This document shows, one piece after another, positions 26,997 through 37,113 of a DNA stretch of 64,000 bases (the stretch's first letter is position 1; the number at the start of each line of letters is the position of its first letter). This stretch comes from CAWHPS01 sp963831235 (GTDB taxonomy: Bacteria; Fibrobacterota; OXYB2-FULL-49-7; JAEUSG01): assembly GCA_963831235.1 (NCBI GenBank), contig CAWHPS010000075.1, positions 5,302 to 69,301 of the forward strand, read 5' to 3'. The notes beneath the pieces are model-generated. The model saw only the letters and a program-made list of their open reading frames with translations, made no database searches and was not told the origin of the DNA. Both the position numbers and the translations under genes were made by a program.

Positions 26997-29627
26997 ATGA
27001 CACTACGAAATAAAACGCTTTTTTTAATAAGCCTTACACTGATTATTTTAATTGTTATCCTATACTCCATATCAAGGACCATTCTACATAGAGGGTTCAA
27101 TAAAGTAGAGAAAGATCTCAATATCGGGTTTGCAACGGTTGAAGATGCAAACACACGGCGCAATGTATCACGGGTCGTTGATGCCCTTCACCAGAAGATA
27201 GAAAATCTCTCAACCAAAGCCTCCGACTGGGCTCAATGGGATGATACATACAAATTTGTACTGGACCACAACAAGGCCTATGCTGAGTCAAACCTCGAAC
27301 CAAGCTCTGTTCTCAACCTTAAAATCAACTACCTGCTTATCCACAACCTTAAAGGCGAGTTAGTGGCAGGTGTAGGGCTTGACCTTGATAAAGGTGAATC
27401 AACACCTTTATCAGAAGGCATAAAAGAGCTCCTTAAACCCGGCTCCACTCTTCTTAAACCTGATTCCGAGAGCGATGTTAAAGCAGGTATTGTTCTTCTT
27501 AAGGAATGTCCTTTGTTAATTGTTTCCATGCCCATTTTAAAAAGTGACGGCACAGGTCCTATTCACGGCACAATAATTTTTGCCAGGTATCTGGATAATG
27601 TTGAATACGATAATCTTTCCTCGCTGACCCATCTTACGCTGCAACATAACCGGATGGATGTTACTGAAATGCCTGATGATTTCGTGCAGGCCCAAAAGAC
27701 CTTTTCGGAAAACTCCCCCATATTCGTTAAAGCACTTGACCAGGAAACAATATCAGGTTATACTGAAATACCGGATATATTCGGCAAGCCGGCGATTGTG
27801 CTCCGCATCGATGTACCCCGCGATATTCACAAGCAGGGACAGGAAACAGTGACGGAAATCAGGGCTAGCGGCAGGGTAACACTGTTATCCATGGTAATCT
27901 CGATTATAATTTCCGGTGTAATTCTAGGAATTGTAATTCTTATTATTCTGGAGAAATTCGTACTTTCAAGAATCGGACGGCTAAGTACCAAAACAGTGGA
28001 AATCGGAAGGACAGGTGATTTCAAATCAAGGGTCGAGGAAGATGGTAAGGACGAAATATACAGCCTGTCATCATCAATCAACAAGATGCTCGGTGCACTT
28101 TCAGACACGCATAAAGAAATTGAATCACGAAATGCTGAAATGCGGCTTCTCATGAACACTATTCCTGCTGGAATACTCTCCCTTGACGAGAACTTCCATA
28201 TCAATCCGGAATATTCTCTTTCAGCGCAAACTCTTCTTTCAAATGCTGATCTTAAAGGCAGGTCTTTTGCGGAAGCGCTTGGATTCACAGGAAAACGCAA
28301 AGATGATGGGGACAAGCTTTTTGATTACCTAGACATGGTCCGCAAAGAATTGGCATCCGAATCAACTCTTGCTGAGCTCAATCCCTTTGATGAAATAAAG
28401 ATGGCCGAAGCCCCAAACGAAAAATGGCTGCGCACCCGCTTCTTTCTTATCCGTCGGGGGCAAGACCTTGTTCCGCACATCCTTGTGGTTATCGAAGACA
28501 TCACACAACAGAAGACACTCGCACAGGAGGTCGACAAGTCCCACAAGGAAAACCTTCAGCTCAAGGCAATTGCCGAAGATCCGGATCTATTCAGGGAGTT
28601 CCTTGTTGAAACAAAAGCAATATTAAGCAAAATGGAAACGATTGCATCAACGCTATCAACTGAAACAGAAGACTCTTCCCCTGTTCACGAAATTTTCAGA
28701 GGAGTGCACACTATTAAAGGTGTATCAGGAAGCTTTGGTCTGTTCCAGGTTGCAGAGCTTGCCGGTGAAATCGAAGACAACTTGGATATTCTACGGAATA
28801 AAACCAGGCTTGCACCTGAAGAAATTGAAAAAACAAGAGAATCAATTAAAAAACTCAATGAATCGTTCAATGAAATTGTTGAGAGCGCTAAAAAGATTAT
28901 CGGTCAGGACCTTGATTCCGGTTCAGGAATATTCCTGCGAATACCACTTGATGAATTAAAACGATATATAAAAGATATTCGCGAAATGCAAATTGATGAA
29001 AGCATCAAGGATCGGATGATTACCAAGATAAGGGATGAAATCCTTGCGCGCCTCAAGAATCTCACCACTGTTACAGCCCGAAAAGGTCTTGCCCGCTCGG
29101 TTAAAATCATACCAGGACTCATTGATAGACTAGGCAAGAACATTCGTTTCAATTTCGAAGGGGAGGACACGCCGATTGATTGTGAAATTGCTCAGGAGCT
29201 TAATACTCCACTCGTTCATCTTATCCGCAATGCGTGCGATCATGGCATTGAAAGTCCGGAAGTAAGGGCGGAAAAAGGCAAGCCGGAAGAAGGTGTGATA
29301 AAACTTTCCGTGTCCCGTGAAAACAATCTGCTTAAACTTTCGATTTCCGACGATGGTAAAGGGCTTGATCCCGAGCAGCTAAAACAGAGTGCCCTTGCAA
29401 AAGGCATCATCACGGATGATGAACTCCGGCATCTGACGCGCGAGCGGGCATTTGCCCTTATTTTCAGGCCCGGTTTCTCGACAAATGAAACCGTAAACGA
29501 GGTATCCGGCCGAGGAGTTGGGATGGATGCTGTTCTTTGTTCAGTGCGGGATAAACTTAAAGGTGCCATCGAGGTTGAATCCAAAGTAGGAACAGGCACG
29601 CAATTTACCATGAATATTCCGGTCTGA
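26997..29627 (+). CDS. CHASE4-HAMP-Hpt-HATPase sensor kinase, CheA-like
   Basis: 876 residues, AAGGAG before the ATG. Two membrane segments (~7-25, ~295-318) bracket a periplasmic CHASE4 domain with its WAQWDDTYKF motif. Then HAMP (~320-375), a PAS-like region (~385-510), an Hpt domain with phospho-acceptor His571 (HTIKGVSGSFGL), and a CheA-type ATPase domain (RNACDHGIESP, DDGKGLD, GRGVGMDAV) that ends at the last residue. The DHp helices of ordinary kinases and the CheW-like P5 domain of CheA are missing. No response regulator lies in the window. Probably senses an outside signal and passes phosphate through His571. Confidence 0.85.
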   Translation: MTLRNKTLFLISLTLIILIVILYSISRTILHRGFNKVEKDLNIGFATVEDANTRRNVSRVVDALHQKIENLSTKASDWAQWDDTYKFVLDHNKAYAESNLEPSSVLNLKINYLLIHNLKGELVAGVGLDLDKGESTPLSEGIKELLKPGSTLLKPDSESDVKAGIVLLKECPLLIVSMPILKSDGTGPIHGTIIFARYLDNVEYDNLSSLTHLTLQHNRMDVTEMPDDFVQAQKTFSENSPIFVKALDQETISGYTEIPDIFGKPAIVLRIDVPRDIHKQGQETVTEIRASGRVTLLSMVISIIISGVILGIVILIILEKFVLSRIGRLSTKTVEIGRTGDFKSRVEEDGKDEIYSLSSSINKMLGALSDTHKEIESRNAEMRLLMNTIPAGILSLDENFHINPEYSLSAQTLLSNADLKGRSFAEALGFTGKRKDDGDKLFDYLDMVRKELASESTLAELNPFDEIKMAEAPNEKWLRTRFFLIRRGQDLVPHILVVIEDITQQKTLAQEVDKSHKENLQLKAIAEDPDLFREFLVETKAILSKMETIASTLSTETEDSSPVHEIFRGVHTIKGVSGSFGLFQVAELAGEIEDNLDILRNKTRLAPEEIEKTRESIKKLNESFNEIVESAKKIIGQDLDSGSGIFLRIPLDELKRYIKDIREMQIDESIKDRMITKIRDEILARLKNLTTVTARKGLARSVKIIPGLIDRLGKNIRFNFEGEDTPIDCEIAQELNTPLVHLIRNACDHGIESPEVRAEKGKPEEGVIKLSVSRENNLLKLSISDDGKGLDPEQLKQSALAKGIITDDELRHLTRERAFALIFRPGFSTNETVNEVSGRGVGMDAVLCSVRDKLKGAIEVESKVGTGTQFTMNIPV

Positions 29628-29751
29628 TAGAATATCGGCCTTATTTTTTTAAATGAAGTTTTTGGCGCTAATAAAAAAGATCCGTTATTTAAACAGAAAC
29701 TCATGAATTGAGAATTTGTATATTATATCCATAATCACAAGGAGGCTAAAA

Positions 29752-30288
29752 TTGAATGTACGATTGTTTCCAGCTATAATAACATTATTGTTTTCAATTT
29801 CCTTTTCCCAATCATTCCTTTATATTGTTCGTGGAAGCGGATCAATAGATTCAATTGACATTGATGGTATTTCAAAAATCACCTTTTCCGCTTCGGAAAT
29901 GATAATCAGCGGAGCATCCAAAACAATTCCGCTCTCAGATATCAACCTGCTCTTGTTCGCGGATTCTTCGATCCCTGTTCCGAATAGAATCGAAGACCAG
30001 GTGAACTGTCCAACCCTCGACAAAACTGAGATATCGCCGAATCCATTCAACCCGTCCGTGCACATAAAATTCAATCTGCTTGGAGAGGGTCATACGGATG
30101 TTACGGTAATATCCTCAAGAGGTGAAAGAGTGGCTCAACTAATTAATAAAAAACTGTCTGCCGGATATTATGATTTTGTCTGGGATGGGAATACTGAAAC
30201 CGGGACACGGGCCGCTTCCGGGACATATATTTTCCGAATCTCAATCAACCATAAAAATATCTGCAAACGTGCAATTATGATCAGATAA
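29752..30288 (+). CDS. Small secreted protein with type IX-type C-terminal sorting domain
   Basis: 178 residues from a TTG at 29752, chosen because AAGGAGG lies 7 bp upstream; the ATG at 29716 has no such site. Signal peptide ~1-22 (LFPAIITLLFSISFSQ). The final ~80 residues begin ISPNPFNPSVHIKFNL and end CKRAIMIR, the pattern of sorting domains on FCB-group secreted proteins. The middle ~70 residues have no recognised fold. Fourteen bases before a transglutaminase-like gene. Confidence 0.7.
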   Translation: MNVRLFPAIITLLFSISFSQSFLYIVRGSGSIDSIDIDGISKITFSASEMIISGASKTIPLSDINLLLFADSSIPVPNRIEDQVNCPTLDKTEISPNPFNPSVHIKFNLLGEGHTDVTVISSRGERVAQLINKKLSAGYYDFVWDGNTETGTRAASGTYIFRISINHKNICKRAIMIR

Positions 30289-30301
30289 AACCGGAGAAAA
30301 A

Positions 30302-32083
30302 ATGAAAACCAACCTTACGAGACTTATAATATCATTCTTTATATTTGTCCCGCTTTATGCAAAAACCATGGTGGTCTTTAATCAGGGAGCTCTTAAGATA
30401 AAACCTCTATCTTCCATAGATAGCGGCAAGATAGTATCTCCATCATCAAATGCATTGCTTTCCTTTTTTTCCGGCGCGTCTTCTTCAGAAACTTCTTTGA
30501 GCACCATAGACAGTATACGTTTCTATGATGCGGCTTTAAGCCTCACTCCCGAAATGCTCTATAATGGCACTTTTGCGGAGAGGGTATGGACAAACACTGA
30601 AAAGACAGAGCTTACCCTGGATTTAAGAAATATCAATTCAGGATTCAATGGGACATTGGAAACCGATGCGCTTGATCTGCTTGATCAATATGGTTCTGGG
30701 GTTGCGCCGGATATCACTATTCTTAACCTGGCAACATACGCAATAGCGGATACCCCTGTGGGGACATCAATAAAAATGAGTTACAAGACAGGGAATTCCT
30801 TTTTTTCCGACAGTGGGTGGTCGGACTGGGTTCAGGCGCCTGGTCTTAATGTGGAATTGGGTAATATCGGTAAACGATATTTTAAATTAAGATTTGTTCT
30901 TGAAACCTCGTCTAAAACCATGCTGCCAAAACTCAATGGGATCACAATATGCGTTAACTATTCCAAAACAACATCTAATTCAAAAGCCATTACGGTTTCT
31001 CAATTTTCAAATGAAAAGATAATAAAAGGGGCATATCAATTCGGGTGGGAAACACGGGACCAGGCAAAGATTGTTGAATTCATAAATAAAACAAAACTTG
31101 ATTCCATTGCCGCAACAAAAACTGATGAATTTGACAAATTTCTTTTAATTATGGATTGGGTCGCGAAACGACAAAATGTTTTCAATAATCCCAATTGGAG
31201 CCCATATCCATGGAATATTGATTCAGTTTATAGATCAGATGGATCCATTAAAGGTAATTGCCAGTCTTATGCTGAGGTACTGATAACAGCATTGACTGGA
31301 TTGGGGTATTATGCGCGCCATTGGTCAATTCAAGGACTTCATTATAATGGCCATGAAGTGGTTGAAGCATGGTCAAACAAGCTCAAGAAATGGGTTTACC
31401 TTGATCCTTCCCTTGATACTTATTACCAAAACAAGGCTACAAAAGAGCCCCTTTCGATCCTTGAGATGCACAATATTTATGTTCACTTCTTATTTAAGCC
31501 GGGTGAAGACCTCCTTATGCCCATGGATCTACAGAATGCCAGGTTTAACAATGAACTGGGGGGGAGGTGCGCACCGGAAATAAAAGTAGTTGACAAGTGG
31601 TATCATTATGGGAGCGGCCCTGATTATTCATGGAATGCGTGCAGTCAACACGGCTATACAACGTGCGGTTTCATGAGGCTTACTGAACGAAACAACTTCC
31701 ATTCACAATACGCCCCTTTCTTTCCATACTTCACTCAGGGCATAGAAAATTTCAATTGGTACCACAATTGGATGGATGAATATACACCTCCTTATGGCAC
31801 ACAAATCACCAATTTCAGCGGAAGGACCCGTGATTTCTGGTATTCGCTTAATCAGGCAAGCATCAAGGCAAAAAGGAGCGGGGAAACAACAATTCTTCTT
31901 GAGTTCGGTCAATCGCAGCCATTCTTCAGTATATATATGATTTCCATTGATGGCGCTGTGGCAGTAGAGAATGGTTCCACCTACTCATGGACAATCCATA
32001 GCAACGAGAACACCATTACTGTTACACCTGAAGACAGATGGGGTACACAAGGGCTTGCAAGCACCTTGAAAATAATTTACTAA
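30302..32083 (+). CDS. Secreted transglutaminase-like domain protein
   Basis: 593 residues with a signal peptide (~1-19). The transglutaminase-like core is at ~310-375: catalytic Cys in KGNCQSYAEV, His in NGHEVVEAW and Asp in VYLDPS, the expected C-H-D order. The first ~200 residues are beta-rich and may bind a surface; the last ~200 are unrecognised. Such proteins act as cysteine proteases, amidases or cross-linkers in the envelope. No C-terminal NPFNP domain is seen. ATG preceded by GGAG at 30293-30296. Confidence 0.78.
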   Translation: MKTNLTRLIISFFIFVPLYAKTMVVFNQGALKIKPLSSIDSGKIVSPSSNALLSFFSGASSSETSLSTIDSIRFYDAALSLTPEMLYNGTFAERVWTNTEKTELTLDLRNINSGFNGTLETDALDLLDQYGSGVAPDITILNLATYAIADTPVGTSIKMSYKTGNSFFSDSGWSDWVQAPGLNVELGNIGKRYFKLRFVLETSSKTMLPKLNGITICVNYSKTTSNSKAITVSQFSNEKIIKGAYQFGWETRDQAKIVEFINKTKLDSIAATKTDEFDKFLLIMDWVAKRQNVFNNPNWSPYPWNIDSVYRSDGSIKGNCQSYAEVLITALTGLGYYARHWSIQGLHYNGHEVVEAWSNKLKKWVYLDPSLDTYYQNKATKEPLSILEMHNIYVHFLFKPGEDLLMPMDLQNARFNNELGGRCAPEIKVVDKWYHYGSGPDYSWNACSQHGYTTCGFMRLTERNNFHSQYAPFFPYFTQGIENFNWYHNWMDEYTPPYGTQITNFSGRTRDFWYSLNQASIKAKRSGETTILLEFGQSQPFFSIYMISIDGAVAVENGSTYSWTIHSNENTITVTPEDRWGTQGLASTLKIIY

Positions 32084-32141
32084 TTCATGGCCTGAAATTA
32101 TTGCAAGACAATGTTGAAAGACGTAAATTGGTTGTGCATTC

Positions 32142-33197
32142 ATGAAAGTAAAGCCTGTCCAGAATATAAATATTGAAGAAGTCATTCCCCTGATATCTCC
32201 AAGGAAGCTGGTAACAGAATTCCCAATATCCAATCGGGTGAGCGACCATGTTTTCCGAAGTAGAGAAACAATAAAAAACATTCTTACAGGAAAAGACAAG
32301 CGCCTTCTTTCAATTGTCGGCCCATGCTCCATTCATGATATTGATTCCGCGCTCGAATATGCGGATAAGCTTTCCTCTCTTGGAAAGAAATACTCCGACA
32401 GGTTGTTTTTAGTAATGCGCGTTTATTTTGAAAAGCCGCGCACAACAATCGGATGGAAAGGGCTTATTGCAGATCCTTATCTTGATGGTTCAGCTGATAT
32501 GCCGCATGGCCTCAAGATCGCAAGGAAGCTTCTTCTTAAGATAAACGCAATAGGGCTTCCTGCGGCAACGGAAACACTTGATCCGATCATCCCTCAGTAT
32601 ATTGCGGATCTCGTGTCATGGACCGCAATAGGCGCCAGAACCACAGAATCCCAGACCCATCGCGAAATGGCAAGCGGCCTCTCAATGCCGGTAGGGTTCA
32701 AAAACAGTACTGATGGCAACCTCCAGACACCACTTGATGCCATGACCTCATCCCTTCATCCACACAGCTTTCTAGGCATAAACCAGCGGGGTGAAACCGC
32801 GGTTGTGCGTACAAAGGGAAACCCAAATGTGCATATAATACTGCGAGGAGGAAAAAGCGGCCCCAATTATGGGCCGGAACATGTCAGGGAAACCATTGAA
32901 CTGCTCACAAAAGCAAGACTGCCTCAAGGCATAATAATTGACTGCAGCCATTCCAATTCATGGAAGCACCATGAAAACCAGGAAAAAGTTCTGAAAAGTA
33001 TTCTATGTCAGAGAAATTCCGGAACAAGTTCCCTTGTGGGGTTCATGCTGGAAAGCAATCTCAAACCCGGAAACCAGCCAATTCCTGGCAACCTTTCGGA
33101 GCTTGCTTATGGTATTTCAATAACAGACGAATGCATAGGGTGGGACAAGACAAAAGAACTTCTCGAATTCGCCTGGAAGAATTCAAAAATAAAATGA
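32142..33197 (+). CDS. aroF: 3-deoxy-7-phosphoheptulonate synthase (class I DAHP synthase)
   Basis: 351 residues; condenses PEP and erythrose 4-phosphate, the first step of aromatic amino-acid synthesis. Motifs: VGPCSIHD, MRVYFEKPRTTIGWKG, GARTTESQTHREMASGLSMPVGFKN (over ~165-190) and DCSHSNS. This is the AroF/G/H type. I cannot tell the isoenzyme, so the symbol is provisional. Its last codons overlap the next start (ATGA). Confidence 0.93.
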   Translation: MKVKPVQNINIEEVIPLISPRKLVTEFPISNRVSDHVFRSRETIKNILTGKDKRLLSIVGPCSIHDIDSALEYADKLSSLGKKYSDRLFLVMRVYFEKPRTTIGWKGLIADPYLDGSADMPHGLKIARKLLLKINAIGLPAATETLDPIIPQYIADLVSWTAIGARTTESQTHREMASGLSMPVGFKNSTDGNLQTPLDAMTSSLHPHSFLGINQRGETAVVRTKGNPNVHIILRGGKSGPNYGPEHVRETIELLTKARLPQGIIIDCSHSNSWKHHENQEKVLKSILCQRNSGTSSLVGFMLESNLKPGNQPIPGNLSELAYGISITDECIGWDKTKELLEFAWKNSKIK

Positions 33198-33934
33198 ACT
33201 TTTACGCGTCACTTGCTGAAGACTATGATGATCTTACCCGTTTTTCAGAACGATTGAAAAGCGAAGAGTCACTTCTTCGGAAATGGATTGATCCGGAAGC
33301 GGTCAAAACCGTACTTGATTCTGCATGCGGTACAGGGCTTCATGCGATAATTATGGCAGGCATGGGAATAAAGGTCACAGGGGTGGATGTTTCACCTGAA
33401 ATGATTGGAAAAGCCAAAGCAAATGCAGTTAACAGCAAAGCTTGCGTGTCCTGGCACGTGGAAGACATGCGGCATTTTGAAAATATCCACGGGAAATTTG
33501 ACTCAATTATTTGTCTTGGCAATTCCATTCCACATCTGCTTGATGAAAAAGACCTTGACGCAACATTGAGCGGGTTTGGAAACATGCTCTCTCCAAAGGG
33601 TTTTATTCTCCTCCAGATGCTGAATTATGAAAAAGTTTTAAACAATAAGGATCGTATTGTCGGGATAAACAGAAAAGAGGGAAGAGAGTATATCCGTTTT
33701 TATGACTTTAATGGCAGCCTGATAAATTTTAATATTCTGACTGTTATTGAGAATCAAGGTGTGTTGACACATTCGCTCCAGTCAACCATGCTTAAGCCTT
33801 ACCGGAAAAATGATATGGCTTTTGCCTTAAAGAAAAATGGTTTTGCAAAAACATGCTTTTACGGCGGACTTGATCAATCGGAATACAGTGCTGAGAATTC
33901 ACCCAACCTTGTCATAATGGCAAGGTTAATATAA
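33194..33934 (+). CDS. SAM-dependent methyltransferase (class I)
   Basis: 246 residues from the ATG that overlaps the DAHP synthase stop; a longer frame from 33005 lies inside that gene and is rejected. SAM-binding motif LDSACGTGLHAIIMA near residue 38, acidic VTGVDVSPEMI after it, and SIICLGNSIPHLL as motif IV region, typical of small-molecule methyltransferases. Substrate unknown; coupling to aroF may be only positional. Confidence 0.85.
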   Translation: MNFYASLAEDYDDLTRFSERLKSEESLLRKWIDPEAVKTVLDSACGTGLHAIIMAGMGIKVTGVDVSPEMIGKAKANAVNSKACVSWHVEDMRHFENIHGKFDSIICLGNSIPHLLDEKDLDATLSGFGNMLSPKGFILLQMLNYEKVLNNKDRIVGINRKEGREYIRFYDFNGSLINFNILTVIENQGVLTHSLQSTMLKPYRKNDMAFALKKNGFAKTCFYGGLDQSEYSAENSPNLVIMARLI

Positions 33935-33954
33935 ATATCAAGAAGGAGCCCTTA

Positions 33955-34401
33955 ATGAAACAGGAGAGTGAAACCCGCCGTTCATTTATTATAAAAGCTG
34001 TTGGCATAATCGGGACAGCCGCGCTTTCAAAAGCAACGAATCTTTTCGCTGAAACAGTTTCTGACACATCAAAACCGGCAAGCCCGAATACGCCACTGAC
34101 GTTTCTTACTGAAAAGCAGATGAAAAAAATATCTGATCCTGGTGATTATGAGGTTTTTAAGTTAAACAAAACAAAAATACTCTTTGCGCGAATCTCGACA
34201 ACCGAGATAATAGCATTAAGCGCGGTTTGTACACATGAAGGCTGTACTGTTAAATACAAGAGCAAGGAAAACGACATTACCTGCTGGTGTCATGGGGCTA
34301 AATATGACCTTAAGGGAAACGTAGTTAAGGGCCCAGCTAAAAACAATTTAACCTTCTATCCGGTAACAATAAAGGATGGGAAAGCCGGTGTTTCTATATA
34401 G
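33955..34401 (+). CDS. Rieske [2Fe-2S] protein with Tat-type signal
   Basis: 148 residues, GGAG before ATG. The N-terminus TRRSFIIKAVG resembles a twin-arginine signal with a hydrophobic stretch to ~27. Cluster ligands: CTHEGC near residue 87 and CWCHGAKYD near 107, giving the C-x-H and C-x2-H pairs (within CTH and CWCH). A small periplasmic or membrane-anchored electron carrier; no cytochrome b gene is nearby. Confidence 0.88.
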   Translation: MKQESETRRSFIIKAVGIIGTAALSKATNLFAETVSDTSKPASPNTPLTFLTEKQMKKISDPGDYEVFKLNKTKILFARISTTEIIALSAVCTHEGCTVKYKSKENDITCWCHGAKYDLKGNVVKGPAKNNLTFYPVTIKDGKAGVSI

Positions 34402-34536
34402 CTTGCTATTAAATGCTTTACGTAGCATGTTTATGTTAAATTAAAAATGGCAGACACTTTTAAATAATGATAAACAGAATAATCAGATTTCCGGATTTCC
34501 AATCGTTTGTGATTGGGCCTAGGCTGGCGATGTTGC

Positions 34537-35823
34537 TTATATCAAGGGCCTTTGAAATTCATCAACAAAACCCTTGTTCCCGTATTTTGCCTTAATAATT
34601 TTTACTATTTCTTCCAATTGTTGTTCCAGAAACTGTTGGTTTTCTTTTTCACCATCAGTATGCTCTTTTGCGTAATTGTTGTTCACCGACCCGCCAAAGA
34701 AATAGCTGCGGTAAACCTCTTGTCCGGCATCGCAGTCATAACCGGTCTCATAAAACATAAGAAAACGAACCCGCATTTCAACTTCGTAAAAATTAGCATA
34801 ATCACCAATGCTTCGGGATGGCGGATAAGGATCATAACAATGGTCCCAAACGCTCTGGTAGTCGGAAGTCGCCTGTCGCTCTTTTTTCCGAGGGTTCTCG
34901 TAGCCGCTGACAACACAGATTCTCTTTATTTCCACAACATCCCAGTATCTGTCGCCAATGCGTACCTTTGGCAGATCGGTTACAATGGAATCTGTTTCAA
35001 AAGGCTTAATCTTATTAGAACCGCTTGCGATTATCTTTTCTTCCGGTACGCCGTAAAGATAATTGGAAAAGTAATTCCAGTCCGCCTTGGCCATTGAAAG
35101 TAGCTCTTTAACATTGACTTCATAAGTATCCGGTAAATTCGGACGGCTTACGCGGGTATATCCGAACGGTGCATTGCGGCGCTGATGCATTGCCATGTCT
35201 ATCTGATAATATCCGAAGAAAACATTGAACCAGATGGACCTGGGGTCCGCGTACCCGTGACTTTTCTTTTTTGACCTGCCGCAGGAAAAACAGACATTAA
35301 AATAAATCGGGTCGTATCCTTCGAAAAAAACGTTCCGGACAAGCCTGCCTACACCGCCGGGATCACGAGGGGTTTCATCTATGGTTATTTCAACTGCAAA
35401 TGGAAAGGGGATTGCCATGCCGAAATGACCGACAGGCGACTGTTCCCAGCCGGTAACGTACGAATCGTTAATCTCGCCGATAAGCGGGGTTGTGTAAAAC
35501 AGTTTCTTTATCTTTATAACCAAAACCCTGGCAATGATGCCTCGGAAACGGAGGAAAAAACCGAGTGTTTTTCTGTTACGCATGTAGATCGAACCGATTC
35601 CCGCAAGCAGGGCCAAAAGCGCGGTATAAAACAATAGCCTTGCAAACAGTTGCGGGATAGGGGTGATGGAGCCGGACTGAAAAGACCTGAAAATCATAAT
35701 AATGTCTTGCAGCGCTGATACAAGAAGGGTACAGGATAACGCCAGGTAAAACAGGACAATAAAGATGATGATTGCCCAAAGTTTGGCAGACATTAATATT
35801 GGTTGGCTTTTTTTAGGCGGCAT
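34537..35823 (-). CDS. Unknown membrane protein, 428 aa
   Basis: Two hydrophobic segments near the N-terminus (~13-38 and ~55-80) are followed by a ~345-residue soluble part rich in aromatic and Tyr residues. Visible oddities are a CFSCGRSKKK stretch near residue 180 and a helical Gln/Glu-rich C-terminus. I do not recognise a family. It is the last gene of a minus-strand operon after an amidohydrolase (32-bp gap) and an HD-GYP protein. GGAGG upstream supports the start. Confidence 0.6.
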   Translation of the reverse strand: MPPKKSQPILMSAKLWAIIIFIVLFYLALSCTLLVSALQDIIMIFRSFQSGSITPIPQLFARLLFYTALLALLAGIGSIYMRNRKTLGFFLRFRGIIARVLVIKIKKLFYTTPLIGEINDSYVTGWEQSPVGHFGMAIPFPFAVEITIDETPRDPGGVGRLVRNVFFEGYDPIYFNVCFSCGRSKKKSHGYADPRSIWFNVFFGYYQIDMAMHQRRNAPFGYTRVSRPNLPDTYEVNVKELLSMAKADWNYFSNYLYGVPEEKIIASGSNKIKPFETDSIVTDLPKVRIGDRYWDVVEIKRICVVSGYENPRKKERQATSDYQSVWDHCYDPYPPSRSIGDYANFYEVEMRVRFLMFYETGYDCDAGQEVYRSYFFGGSVNNNYAKEHTDGEKENQQFLEQQLEEIVKIIKAKYGNKGFVDEFQRPLI

Positions 35824-35855
35824 GTATTTCCTCCAGTCAAACCTAATGTATTTGA

Positions 35856-37109
35856 TTATCCGAAAATAAATTGCTGCGGATTAATTGAACAAATTCGGTG
35901 CATCAAATCAGGATCTATTTTTTTGTATGACTGCGCAGCAACAGCAAGATAATGATTGTAAGATTTTTGCTCAATAAGTGAAATAAGAAAATCAGATCCA
36001 AACAGCACGCGTTCGCCCAGCCTCGGATGTTTATATATCAGTTCAGCCAAATCGCGGTAATAGTTCATGGTAAAGCCACGGAAAGCAATGTCTGTGTACA
36101 CATTAGGATGGTCATTTATAAGCTTTATTATTCTTTTTTCCCATTTCCGTTTTGGGAAAAACCAGTAGTCCTGCTGGCCAAAATGGGCAAGATTAAGCTT
36201 AAGCCCATGATAACGCGGTTGGTCAAGCACTTTTTCCCAGCGAATGGGGTTTACCAGTTCGCGCGCACGGGCATCAATATCGATTCCCATTTCCTGACAG
36301 TGTGTGGTAATTGGAATGCCCTTTGAAATACAATAATCGTAAAGATGCTCCACTTTCGTAAGTTCCGATCTTTCATGAGGTGCATCGGGCCAGGGGTTGA
36401 ATCCAAGGGGAGGATACACCTTGATACCGGAAAAGAATATTTCCTGGTTTTCCAAAGATTCATTTGCAGCAGTTTTGTTTTCCTGGTACTTTGCAAAATA
36501 GCGGTCCAACATATCATTAAGCTGCTTAGTGTCAGCATAATTGCGTGTGTTAATGCCAAGAAATGGATGAATAGCGAATAACTTATGGTCTTGGCCGGTA
36601 GCAACAGGTTGCAAGTCCGCATCCAGTTTATTCTGATAATATGACCTTATACCATTAAGCAAATCAATGGCTTGCTCCTCAAGCGGTTTACGTGGAGGGA
36701 TATGGTAGAAAATATTATTAAACGTGGAAGGGTAATAGAAATCGATCATAAGAGGCGTCAGGACTATTTGTTGATATGCACGGTCGCCCATTAGGAGGGT
36801 ATTGTCCGGTAACAGAACTCGCGGAGATTTTATCTTAAGATATTGTTCCATGAGCAGGAAAAACACGCCGGTGTCATTTTCCATGAGAGAAACAAGGTTG
36901 CCGAGTTTACTCCCTTTTTTTGAACCCAAAATAAATCGGCGAAAAGCATAGCTTATCATTTTCAAAAGATAACCCGCTTTCATGCGGGAACGTATCTGCC
37001 GGCTCGGCCTTAGATTATGCAGATAAGCGGAGAAGTTAAGATGGCTTAAGTTCAATGCGTGAAAATGCACATCAAAAAAACGCGATTCAACATCCGGAAT
37101 GTTTGACAT
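35856..37109 (-). CDS. Amidohydrolase-family (TIM-barrel metal hydrolase) protein
   Basis: 417 residues from the ATG at 37109, directly after the HD-GYP stop; the frame extends to 37139 inside that gene. Metal-binding start VHFHALNLSH near residue 14 (H-x-H), TTHCQEMG near 250, LNLAHFGQQDYW, and the C-terminal GERVLFGSDFL Asp. This is the amidohydrolase-2-like pattern (hydrolases and decarboxylases). Substrate unknown. Cytoplasmic. Flanked by a sensor-like HD-GYP gene and an unknown membrane protein. Confidence 0.72.
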   Translation of the reverse strand: MSNIPDVESRFFDVHFHALNLSHLNFSAYLHNLRPSRQIRSRMKAGYLLKMISYAFRRFILGSKKGSKLGNLVSLMENDTGVFFLLMEQYLKIKSPRVLLPDNTLLMGDRAYQQIVLTPLMIDFYYPSTFNNIFYHIPPRKPLEEQAIDLLNGIRSYYQNKLDADLQPVATGQDHKLFAIHPFLGINTRNYADTKQLNDMLDRYFAKYQENKTAANESLENQEIFFSGIKVYPPLGFNPWPDAPHERSELTKVEHLYDYCISKGIPITTHCQEMGIDIDARARELVNPIRWEKVLDQPRYHGLKLNLAHFGQQDYWFFPKRKWEKRIIKLINDHPNVYTDIAFRGFTMNYYRDLAELIYKHPRLGERVLFGSDFLISLIEQKSYNHYLAVAAQSYKKIDPDLMHRICSINPQQFIFG

Positions 37110-37113
37110 AAAA

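Noticed and set aside
29628..29665. Possible terminator after the sensor kinase (T-run near 29643)
   Set aside because: The T-run is not preceded by a stable stem; only a 4-bp GATA/TATC pair was found.
33005..33193. A 63-codon upstream extension of the methyltransferase
   Set aside because: It lies within the DAHP synthase coding sequence; the ATGA overlap at 33194 is the natural start.
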